A DNA stretch of 64,000 nucleotides from Legionella rowbothamii (lineage in GTDB: Bacteria; Pseudomonadota; Gammaproteobacteria; Legionellales; Legionellaceae), in NCBI RefSeq assembly GCF_900639985.1, contig NZ_CAAAIM010000008.1:140050-204049 (forward strand), written 5' to 3'. Below the pieces are notes generated by a model that had not been told where the DNA came from, searched no databases, and saw only the letters and a list, made by a program, of their open reading frames with translations. The position numbers and the translations under genes are program-made. The first letter of the stretch is position 1. Each line of letters opens with the position of its first letter. Shown in pieces: positions 9,171 through 16,975 of the stretch.

Positions 9171-9366
9171 GTTCTCTATCTTCATCCAAAGGCAGGAGTG
9201 TCAAGGCGAAAGCGAATGATGCCAGTATGGTTTTACTTGAATCAAGCTGTTCGGATGAAGTGGTTTCAAGAGTACCTCGAATCAACACATTAATTCATCA
9301 AGGAAATATTGTTTATTAATGATATCATTACGGCCTATCTGAAATTAATCATAGTTAATAATAGAA

Positions 9367-10116
9367 ATGGCCACTCTCGACTCCAACAGTGATAGCAAAG
9401 TTAACGAATTTGTTCGCGCAATTCAAAAATATTTAAGCCATTGGAAGTATAAGTCCTTTGAACGACTCGTGTCATTTTTGATTATTTCACTACAAGCCAT
9501 TACGTTATTTAAGTTAATTTATAGCTATGAGAGTACCTCCTATTTTGGGTTACTCTTGGTTTTGATTATTGCCTATATTGCTACAGATTTTGTCAATGGT
9601 TTAGTGCATATGTATATGGATAATAACACTTATTATAAATCGCCGGTTGGGCCTTATATTGCTGCATTTCACTTACATCATGCAAAATATTTTTATACCG
9701 TCCGGCATCCGTTAAGAGTCTATTTTGATGAGTCAGGGACTAAATTTTGGCTAGTGGTCTATTTATTTGTTTTAGTGGGAATTCAATTCAATATTCACTT
9801 AGGGTTTTCTTTAAATACAGGATTGGTTGCTTTTGGTATTTTTTCATCTGTTGCTGAGCTATCGCATTATTGGTGTCATAATGCCACTGAAAAAAATCGG
9901 CTCATTCTATGGCTGCAAAATCATCACATATTACTTTCCAAAAAGCATCATAGAGCACATCATTGTTCAGATAATATTCAGTATGCATTTTTAAACGGGG
10001 TAACTGATCCACTGATCAATCTCATTGCTCGTTGCTGTTATAAGGGCTATAAAAATTATGCAGATAAGCATACTCATGCGTACATACAAAAAACTTTGTG
10101 CCAAAGCAAGCCTTAG
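9367..10116 (+). CDS. Lipid desaturase of the CarF/TMEM189 (plasmanylethanolamine desaturase) type
   Basis: A 249-residue membrane protein with histidine clusters in the order expected of the Kua/CarF lipid-desaturase domain: DFVNGLVHMYMD, AFHLHHAKYFYTVRHPLRVYFDESG, SHYWCHN, and KKHHRAHHCSDNIQYAF. The eight or more conserved histidines would bind a di-iron centre. Hydrophobic segments lie near 35-55, 58-80, 125-145 and 150-170. CarF proteins introduce the vinyl-ether bond of plasmalogens. Legionella-type bacteria are not known to me as plasmalogen makers, so a related desaturation of another lipid is possible. It stands alone, with a weak ribosome site before the ATG. Confidence 0.78.
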   Translation: MATLDSNSDSKVNEFVRAIQKYLSHWKYKSFERLVSFLIISLQAITLFKLIYSYESTSYFGLLLVLIIAYIATDFVNGLVHMYMDNNTYYKSPVGPYIAAFHLHHAKYFYTVRHPLRVYFDESGTKFWLVVYLFVLVGIQFNIHLGFSLNTGLVAFGIFSSVAELSHYWCHNATEKNRLILWLQNHHILLSKKHHRAHHCSDNIQYAFLNGVTDPLINLIARCCYKGYKNYADKHTHAYIQKTLCQSKP

Positions 10117-10136
10117 CACAAAGAAGTATCGATTCA

Positions 10137-10766
10137 TTACATGATGTTACAGTTTTCCTCAGAAACATGAACAATTGTTGATGTAGGCGATACAGTGATT
10201 CTGCTCGCACGAAACATGGATAACATATGTAGGAGTTGAACCGGATCTGACCTTTTGTGAGAATCTAGGGCGCGGGTATAACTTAATTCTTCCTCCGGAG
10301 TAAGTTTTGCCTTCTCTTCAACCATGGCCTCAATCGAACTTCCTTTATACTCGTCATAATATAGGGTAAATGCTTTTAGGATTCGGTCTATCTCTCCGTC
10401 CTCAAAGAATTTAAATATATCTTTATCGTGGTGAGGATCATTTTGTTGTTCCCAAAACTTATTAAGATAGAAAGACAACAATTTTGGAGTTATTTCTGTA
10501 GAAAATTCGCGATGAAAATGCATTACATCCGTTTCACCACCATAAGTATGATTTCTTTTTATATGAGGCGCATCAGGGCCCCGAAACCAATCAGCATTAT
10601 ATGTTGGTATTTCACTTAAAAAATGGTTATCTAAATGACCCCAAGCATTTAGGGCCAATGTGAGCTTGTTCTAATCGGTACCATAAAAATAGAGCGTAAT
10701 TGTATTTTTAGTAACTTGTAGCTTAACAAAAGGTTGTGCTTTCATTAATTCTATATTAAATGGCAT
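10137..10766 (-). pseudogene. Unknown protein gene interrupted by one in-frame TAG
   Basis: Two open segments lie in the same frame, 10674-10766 (MPFNIELMKAQPFVKLQVTK... ending LYFYGTD) and 10137-10670 (NKLTLALNAWGHLDNHF onward), separated only by TAG at 10671-10673. The ATG at 10766 has GGTGAG at a good distance, so this is the natural start of a protein of about 209 residues. The second half is charged and mostly helical, with no domain I recognise. A single nonsense change suggests recent inactivation, suppression or a sequencing error. Restart at the internal ATG (10658) would give 173 residues but lacks a visible ribosome site. Confidence 0.6.
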
Positions 10767-11152
10767 AATATTCTCACCGTTTATAGTTGAAAAAAAACCA
10801 ATAATACGGCTAAACATTAAATAAATATTAACAATTAACTCTTTTATTTTACAAATAAACGGACTTCTATACATCAATAAATTATCGTTCTAAAAAGCTC
10901 ACTTCTTAGAAATAAATCCATCTAGCGAGTAAAACCTGCGAACAGAATGCCAAATTATACGATAACCGCGACGTCTCTAGTTATCCCTTGAGACTACAGC
11001 CACTGTAAAGGTAGCGAGTCAATAAATGTTTAAAATGGGAAGCCCCCTCTCTCCCTCATACGATTTTCGTAACTTTTGATATCATTTTTAATATTAATAA
11101 TTAATTTAGTAAATTGTGCATGATGTAATAACTCATTAGATCATTTTGACAT

Positions 11153-11293
11153 ATGAATATCCTTGAAAAAGTTAGCTCTTATATACGTAAGGACTTACTT
11201 TGCCATGATGATCTATTTTTAATGTCAATAGAACTTAGTAGAGTCACGAATGTTGGAGCAAAAGAATGCTTAGAGACTATAATTGACCGATGA
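11153..11293 (+). CDS. Small hypothetical protein (46 residues)
   Basis: An ATG at 11153 opens 46 codons, beginning MNILEKVSSYIRKDLLCHDD and ending CLETIIDR. The sequence looks coding (amphipathic helix, no low complexity) but has only a weak ribosome site and no recognised family. The rest of 10878-11341 shows no gene. It may be a relic. Confidence 0.3.
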   Translation: MNILEKVSSYIRKDLLCHDDLFLMSIELSRVTNVGAKECLETIIDR

Positions 11294-11368
11294 AATCACT
11301 TAAAATGAAACAAAAAAAACATCCATGCGGTTCAAAACGATTTGTCCATTGTAGAACGAACACGAATA

Positions 11369-12046
11369 ATGCCCTTTACTTATAATTATAAACAACCCGA
11401 CGAATATCATTTTAGCCTTGATTCTATTAGGCTTGCACAATTTGTCGCAACAGAATTACAGTCCTGCTCAGATCTTGGTTCATTACGAGTTTTGGATCTC
11501 TGCGCGGGTTGTGGGGTTATTGGGATGGAATTATCCTGGCATCTTAAAGCCATACAGCACATTGATTTTATTGAGGTCCAAGATATTTATACCGACTATT
11601 TTCATCAAAACTTGGCCAATATCAATCGCCCCGAATTACAATGTCGCTGGCATCTTTTAAATTATGATGAGTTGCATGAAAAAGAATGGGAAGATAAATA
11701 TGATTTGATTATCAGCAACCCACCTTATTTCCAACTCGGCCATGGGGTGCTTTCACCTTCAAAATTTAAAAATCGCTGCAGATTTTATTTAGATAGCTCA
11801 TTTCAGAATTATATTCGCGCGTTGGAAAACTCCCTTGCCCATCAAGGTAAAGCTTATTTTTTATTACGCCCATTAACACATCATGGCTTTGATTTATTTT
11901 CCGATATGCAAACACAACTCCAGAAAACTTCAACCACGGTCAAAAAAGTATCGCATATTCGAGGTACCGATATTATTTTATTAGAAAAAACTCGAACAAC
12001 TGTGCCAGCTGATAAATACCACGCCTACGAACAATCGAGTGAGTAA
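11369..12046 (+). CDS. tRNA1(Val) N6-adenine methyltransferase-like protein (TrmN6/YfiC type)
   Basis: About 225 residues of a class I methyltransferase. The SAM motif reads VLDLCAGCGVIGMELSW at about residues 42-58. An acidic residue follows in IDFIEVQ. The amino-methylating catalytic motif NPPY is present as DLIISNPPYFQLG near 120. The opening MPFTYNYKQPDEYHFSLDSIRLAQFV matches the substrate lead-in of TrmN6 proteins. The frame is also open from a TTG at 11342, but the ATG at 11369 begins where the family begins. N6-methylation of an adenine in tRNA or rRNA is the likely role. No neighbour supports a specific substrate. Confidence 0.75.
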   Translation: MPFTYNYKQPDEYHFSLDSIRLAQFVATELQSCSDLGSLRVLDLCAGCGVIGMELSWHLKAIQHIDFIEVQDIYTDYFHQNLANINRPELQCRWHLLNYDELHEKEWEDKYDLIISNPPYFQLGHGVLSPSKFKNRCRFYLDSSFQNYIRALENSLAHQGKAYFLLRPLTHHGFDLFSDMQTQLQKTSTTVKKVSHIRGTDIILLEKTRTTVPADKYHAYEQSSE

Positions 12047-12457
12047 TAGGTTTATAGGCCAACGTCTTCTGAAAAAATTGAGAATCGATGTCCAAGTAAT
12101 AAAAAACATTTTGTTTTGCAGGAATTCATGTTTATTCACAAACACTCACCTCAGCCACCCACATAAACCACCACGCAATTTATTATCCACCTCTCTGATT
12201 TACTGCGACAGGTTTCAGTCACAGCACTATAGAAATTAGTGCAACGGATGAACGTGATATGCATACCTTAATCCAAAACACGTTTAGGTTCCTAGGCATT
12301 AACTCAAATCGGATATGGAATGCTACACCGACAAATTATGGTCGCTAATTATTGGGGTTTGTTAACAATTGCTCCCCGCATAACAACATCAATAAATAAT
12401 AAACACATTATTTGTTCTGTGGTAAGCTCTGTTAATCTAAAAAGAACGAGTTTCATG
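12047..12457. other. Gap without a supported gene
   Basis: Short frames occur here, including one of 66 codons at 12039-12239, but they have no ribosome site, no recognisable domain and biased composition. The region presumably holds the promoter of the downstream S1-type gene. Confidence 0.4.
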
Positions 12458-13303
12458 ATGATTAAAGTTGGGCAATTTAATAAATTAAAAATGGTACGCG
12501 AGGTTCCTTTTGGCGTGTATTTGCAAGGAGGAGAATTGGGGGAAATTTTATTACCCAATAAATCCGTCCCCAAAGGCGCTTTGGTTGGTGATATGCTGGA
12601 TGTATTTGTGTATTTTGATTCAGAAGATAAAATTATCGCCACAACCGTACGCCCTCACGCAAAAGTGGGGAACTGTGCATTTTTAAAAGTAGTTGATGTA
12701 AATGCCGTGGGGGCTTTTCTGGATTGGGGGTTAGATAAAGATTTATTAGTACCCAAACCAGAACAACATTGCCCTATGGAAAAGGGGAAATCCTATCTTG
12801 TCTACTTAAAACAAGATCATCAGGGACGCATTATAGCCAGTTCAAAAATCGATTATTTTTTGGATAAGACAGAGGCTGATTTTAAACCAGGTGAAGAAGT
12901 TAATTTGCTTATTGCTGACACAACACCTTTAGGTCGAAAAGTAATTATCAATAACAGTCACTGGGGATTAATCCATGCGGATGATATTTTTCAAACATTA
13001 ATTTATGGTAAAAAAATAAAGGGATACATTAAAAAAGTACGTGAAGATGGCAAAATTGATGTTGCTTTAAGACAAATAGGACAAAACAGCATTAATGAGT
13101 TAGCGCAACGTATTCTAGATAAGCTTGAACTATCGGGCGGCTTTTTAGCCTTGCATGATAAAAGCTCTCCGGCAGAAATTCAGCAAGCATTCGCTGAAAG
13201 CAAAAAAAATTTTAAAAGCGCAATTGGACAACTTTATAAACGCGGTTTGATTCATATTGAAGAGAAAGGAATTCGCTTACAGAACGCAAAAATAAAAAGT
13301 TAG
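12458..13303 (+). CDS. CvfB/YitL-type S1 RNA-binding protein
   Basis: 281 residues starting MIKVGQFNKLKMVREVPFGV, which is how CvfB proteins begin. The frame is open from 12320, but the upstream part has no family resemblance, so the tandem ATG at 12455/12458 is preferred. It has three consecutive S1-like barrels (about 1-65, 68-140 and 145-215: GVYLQGGELGEILLP, GAFLDWGLDKDLLVP, GLIHADDIFQTLIYGKKIKGYI) and a C-terminal winged-helix segment (FLALHDKSSPAEIQQAFAES...GQLYKRGLI). These proteins bind RNA and affect virulence-gene expression in Gram-positive bacteria. The role here is presumably post-transcriptional. Confidence 0.88.
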   Translation: MIKVGQFNKLKMVREVPFGVYLQGGELGEILLPNKSVPKGALVGDMLDVFVYFDSEDKIIATTVRPHAKVGNCAFLKVVDVNAVGAFLDWGLDKDLLVPKPEQHCPMEKGKSYLVYLKQDHQGRIIASSKIDYFLDKTEADFKPGEEVNLLIADTTPLGRKVIINNSHWGLIHADDIFQTLIYGKKIKGYIKKVREDGKIDVALRQIGQNSINELAQRILDKLELSGGFLALHDKSSPAEIQQAFAESKKNFKSAIGQLYKRGLIHIEEKGIRLQNAKIKS

Positions 13304-13397
13304 TTCAGAGTGCGAAGCACACACTAACAACAGCGTTTATTGATAATGTGGAAAGGTTAATCTATATCCCCTCTATCTTATCTAGAGCAAAATGTAA

Positions 13398-13417
13398 GCT
13401 GGGCTGTTAAGCCCAGC
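13398..13417. terminator. Hairpin between the CvfB-like gene and the IS6 element
   Basis: GCTGGGCT and AGCCCAGC pair perfectly around GTTA, 14 bp before the left end of the IS6 element. No T-run is visible. Confidence 0.4.
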
Positions 13418-13431
13418 CTGCGTGTTATAAT

Positions 13432-14165
13432 GGCATCGTCAAGTTAACTTTTGTTAACGCAAGAAAGAATGCTTGGTAAATTTTAGGCGCAAAGAATCTG
13501 GGTGGCTGCGAAGGGATTTCTGGTTTTTCCCATCAAAGCCAGGACGTTCTGAGCGCCGGCTGCTGATTTAAAGCGGATGAGCGATTTTTCTTTTCTGCGT
13601 GTGGGCTGATGAGCATTTTTCCACTCGGTTATTTAATCCCTTATTTGACCGATGCTCGGTGCCTTTGCACATCTGGGGAATCGGTTTGGTATAGCTCCTT
13701 AGTTTGTCCGTTACGATAACCCGCGGTTTGGCATAGGCGTTCAATAAGCGAGATAGGAGGCGGATGGCTGCCTTTTTGTTGCGGCTTTTTTGCAGAAAAA
13801 CATCCAACTCATAGCCTTCCTCGTCGACCGCTCGCCATAAGTAATAAGTCTCGCCGTTGATGCGTAGTTGTTGCTCATCTAAATGCCATTATCCGAGGGC
13901 TTTGGCTCTCGCTTCTTAACCACATTCTTAAATGAGGGCCAAACTTGATGCACCATTGGCGTATCGTTTTATAGCTCACCTCAATGCCTCAATACAACAA
14001 ACGCTCCGACACATCTCGGTAACTGTCATTAAAACGATGATAACTCCATACGCAAATACTGATTATCTCTACAGGATATCTATATCTTTTCGGTTTCTTT
14101 GTTAGCATCTGCGGCGACTCAATAAATAAACCTCAGTGTAGCTCAAAAGTTAAATTGACGATGCC
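13432..14165 (-). mobile_element. IS6-family insertion sequence, complete ends, decayed transposase
   Basis: 734 bp bounded by near-identical inverted ends: GGCATCGTCAAGTTAACTTT on the left and GGCATCGTCAATTTAACTTT on the right, one mismatch. The minus-strand transposase starts KPKRYRYPVEIISICVWSY with RFNDSYRDVSERLLY, then meets stops and frameshifts. It resumes as ELDVFLQKSRNKKAAIRLLSR and RVIVTDKLRSY (the second catalytic aspartate), followed by THRS-like EHRSNKGLNNRVE. These are IS6-family DDE motifs. The element is non-functional. No matching 8-bp target duplication is seen next to the ends. Confidence 0.85.
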
Positions 14166-14211
14166 TTCTTGAGCTTTGCGTGTAAAACACCAATCAGGGA
14201 ACAACCCGCTC

Positions 14212-14321
14212 GATTGCATCCTCTGTAAACAGACCATACGATTATCCTTCCTGCTCTCTAAACGCTCATCCAGACAGCTGATGAATTACACCACTCAAAT
14301 CGCTTTACAAAAAAACATTCG
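14212..14321 (+). repeat. Left arm of an inverted repeat of about 110 bp
   Basis: This segment is the reverse complement of 15984-16091 with four mismatches and a 2-nt gap by eye. The plus strand here and the minus strand of the other arm both read LDCILCKQT(I/M)RLSFLL and RQLMNYTTQIALQK, so the repeat may come from a coding sequence. The arms enclose a frameshifted surface-protein gene. Confidence 0.8.
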
Positions 14322-14360
14322 TATCAATTAACGGGATTAGTGGGTCTTTTTTTCAAAAAT

Positions 14361-14513
14361 ACGCTAATTTACCATCCTATCTGGAGTAAATTTATTCTTA
14401 CCTCTATCCCTCTTCCCTGTTTCACAATAAAAGCTGTCATAAACTACGATAACAGTGCTGTACAAAATTCATTCTTTTACTCTTTGAATTTCCTATAACC
14501 TCAAAGGGGCAGG
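14361..14513. repeat. Dispersed repeat, copy 1 (inverted relative to 47.5 kb)
   Basis: About 150 bp that recur in inverted orientation at 47483-47628. The shared sequence includes a CTGTTTCACAATAAAAG/CTGTTTCACAACAAAAA stretch and ATTCATTCTTT...TTTGAATTTCCTATAACCTC. One strand encodes MTAFIVKQGRG.IEVRINLLQ here and MTVFVVKQGRW.IEARINLLH in the other copy. The function is unknown; it may be the border of a mobile element or a piece of a duplicated gene. Confidence 0.75.
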
Positions 14514-14580
14514 ACGTCCAGAGTCCTTAGCTTCGCGCGTTGGCGAGTCGATTTCGGGGACTGGGACGCCCCGGAATTTT

Positions 14581-15720
14581 TCACGAGGTAGCGCGCCCCT
14601 TGAGTGAGCATACCTTTCCGCAGCCTCCTAGTTTAAGGCCCGGAAAGGAGGTCGCAACACTCCAAGTTCGAATGCCGGTTTCGACAACGCCCAGTGATTT
14701 GAATAATGTATTAGTAGTAGCGCTGGTGCTGTTAAAGGAGCCGGAACCGACATAATCCACCGGTAACGTGCCAGCGGTCTTGTCTAGCTTATAGGTCCAA
14801 CTCACCCCGTTATCCGTGCTCTGCGCGAGCATAGGGTAATTCGTGCTGCCGTCATAATACCGGCCCGCGGCTGCAACCGTGTAGCGAATACCCGGTGGAT
14901 TTTTTAACAACTTAATGCGTAGTATGTTAGCCGAGCTTGGCTGATAACATTGATTCGGATTACCCTGGGCGCAAAGGATTGGTCCTCCAAACACATCGCC
15001 CTTTAAACCACTACCAGCCCCACTGCCAGGGTTAATGTACACGATTGATGATAACCAAAGGGTGATGTGCATCCTGATGAGGTAATACCCTGAATAGGCC
15101 TCATCTTCAGTGTATGGGATTTATGGGATTGATTGGTGACCGTGTATTTAATGGTTGCTGCCCCTGATGGGCTTACCCCCACCGAAGCAGGGTATCCGGA
15201 TATGGGCGCAAACGTCCATACAGGAGCACCCGCCAAGGCTGCCACTTATCCAAGGAATCAACCAGAAGCCAGCATCTGCCAGCAGCTTTCCTTTCACCGC
15301 CACATGGTGTGCTGAATCTTGTGGTTGTAGGTGAAGTTATCAAATAGAGGATCGGCATCATCCAAATCATACCAGATAGATTGGCATTGCTGGTGAAGCC
15401 AACCGCAAGACCTAGTTGGCCTTGCAGGGTTTGGGTGAGTGCTTTTTGTGCGCCCAAAACACTTCACCATCAAATAAGGCATTGCTGGATTTATGGGCTA
15501 CATAAGTCTTTTCAATGTCGGTTGTTAAATAAAACGTTTGGGTGTTGCCTGCTCCTTCCCAAACAGGATCCGCGCTAAAACTACCAACCCAGGTCCATGT
15601 ACGTTGCGTTGTGATAGGCCTCATAGTTCCAGCTAAAGCACTGGTGGCTAAAAAATAGCGGCCATTATGTTTACAGCAGAATCTTTGTTCATGAATACTC
15701 CTATGCATACTTAAAATCAT
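14581..15720 (-). pseudogene. Frameshifted Legionella-type surface/outer-membrane protein gene
   Basis: Five overlapping minus-strand frames read as one protein broken by several frameshifts. In order they give NGRYFLATSALAGTMRPITT, FYLTTDIEKTYVAHKSSNAL, ALTQTLQGQLGLAVGFTSNA, WYDLDDADPLFDNFTYN, GAPVWTFAPISGYPASVGVS followed by PSGAATIKYTVTNQSHKSHT and ITSSGCTSPFGYHQSCTLTL, and finally VAAAGRYYDGSTNYPMLAQS. The Ig-like 'KYTVTNQSHKSHTL...CTSPFGYHQSCTLTL' module and the Asp-box-like 'STDNGVSWTYK' piece suggest an extracellular or periplasmic beta protein. It lies inside the 14.2/16.1 kb inverted repeat. It is clearly non-functional as a single product. Confidence 0.75.
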
Positions 15721-16237
15721 CCATAAAAAACAACAAGTGAGTACAACAAAAAATTTGAACTAATAAATAAAGAAAATGCGTTACAACACGCAATCATACT
15801 CAGAAACGGAAAATAAGCAGAAAAGATGCAAATGGTGCGAGCTAGAGATAAAGGGAAAACTAGCACTGATTGCCAAGAACGCTCCAGCCATTGGGACTTG
15901 TCAGCAATCCATTTTTTATATCTAATCGATAATTAATCCCTTGCATCAGCAATCCTATCTTTTTACTTAGCGTTAGTGAGTGTCGAATTTTTTTGTAAAG
16001 CAATTTGAGTGGTGTAATTCATCAGCTGTCGGGATGAGCGTTTAAAGAGCAGGAAGGATAATCGCATGGTCTGTTTACAGAGGATGCAATCAAGTGGCGG
16101 AATCCATTCGCGCCGTAGGAGAAAAAAATTCGAATTACGTTGGGGTTCAGCTTCAGTTTGGCTGGTAATCAGGTGATTAATGAGGGCCCTGGGGCTGTTG
16201 CTAATCACCGTGCTGTCATAATGCGCAACGATTGATG
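15721..16237. other. Gap with right inverted-repeat arm, no intact gene
   Basis: Apart from the repeat arm at 15984-16091, the only suggestive frame is a plus-strand tail (LGFSFSLAGNQVINEGPGA... ending RND at about 16233), which may be the end of a lost gene. No start, ribosome site or full domain is visible. Confidence 0.4.
15984..16091 (-). repeat. Right arm of an inverted repeat of about 110 bp
   Basis: This is the reverse complement of 14212-14321 and closes the unit around the frameshifted surface-protein gene. It lies 147 bp from the end of the leucine-rich-repeat gene. Confidence 0.8.
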
Positions 16238-16945
16238 CTAAATAGTAAAACCATACTGCATTTCCTCATTGTTTGTCGGTTCTCCAAAAAGAATATTTAC
16301 GGAGGGGTGTAAATATTTTTTTATCCTTTCTACTTGTTCCTCATCAAAGAAATTATTCTGCAGATCAAGTGTTTTTAAATTCTTATGCCGTGATAGATGA
16401 GAGCGAAGTGTCTCTAGCTCGTTAAGGTTTTTTTCACCCAGATAATTTTCTGAGAGCACTAACTTTTCCAGCGACGAAGGAAGTTCATCAATAATTTGAC
16501 ACAATAGGTCTATTGGTTGCTTATTAAAATGATTGGCTCCCAAATTTACGGAAATCAGGTTTTTATTTGTAGACAACGCTTTAAATGCGTGCACAACCTG
16601 AGGGTTTTTACTCAGTTCATTACCGTTTAAATTAATCTCAGCAACAGAAAGTAGCGAAAACAGCTGAGATAATTGGCTGGTTTCTACGATACCAAGGCAG
16701 TTATTACTCAGATCTAAAGAAGTCACCTCTACCCCACTTAAATGGAAGGCCTTTATTATTTCATCCATCCACATATATAAGTCATTTTCACTTAAATCAA
16801 GGCACTCCGTATAAGGGGGGATACTCTGAAAAGCAAACAAAATATCCTCTAAAGTTTTATTACAAAAATCATTGATGAGGTAAGATTTTTCTCGGGTAGC
16901 CGAGGGAGTAAATAAAGTAGCGTGATAGCGTGTGTATTCAAACAC
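16238..16945 (-). CDS. Leucine-rich-repeat protein, candidate Dot/Icm effector
   Basis: 235 residues starting at a GTG with a perfect AAGGAGG ribosome site 6 bp upstream. Ribonuclease-inhibitor-type leucine-rich repeats cover about residues 45-220, with units such as CLDLSENDLY, SLDLSNNCLG, EINLNGNELS, SVNLGANHFN, KLVLSENYLG and TLDLQNNFFD. There is no signal peptide. The C-terminus (GEPTNNEEMQYGFTI) is acidic, as in the E-block secretion signals of Legionella effectors. The gene follows the kinase-like gene by 30 bp and is probably cotranscribed with it. LRR proteins bind partner proteins; the host or bacterial target is unknown. Confidence 0.8.
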   Translation of the reverse strand: MFEYTRYHATLFTPSATREKSYLINDFCNKTLEDILFAFQSIPPYTECLDLSENDLYMWMDEIIKAFHLSGVEVTSLDLSNNCLGIVETSQLSQLFSLLSVAEINLNGNELSKNPQVVHAFKALSTNKNLISVNLGANHFNKQPIDLLCQIIDELPSSLEKLVLSENYLGEKNLNELETLRSHLSRHKNLKTLDLQNNFFDEEQVERIKKYLHPSVNILFGEPTNNEEMQYGFTI

Positions 16946-16975
16946 TGGAAACCTCCTTGATGATAAATAAACATT

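Noticed and set aside
9171..9366. Possible coding relic reading ANDASMVLLESSCSDEVVSR
   Set aside because: It has no start codon or recognisable family and is too short to call.
12039..12239. 66-codon frame after the TrmN6-like gene
   Set aside because: It has no ribosome site, no domain and a composition typical of chance; the region is better treated as intergenic.
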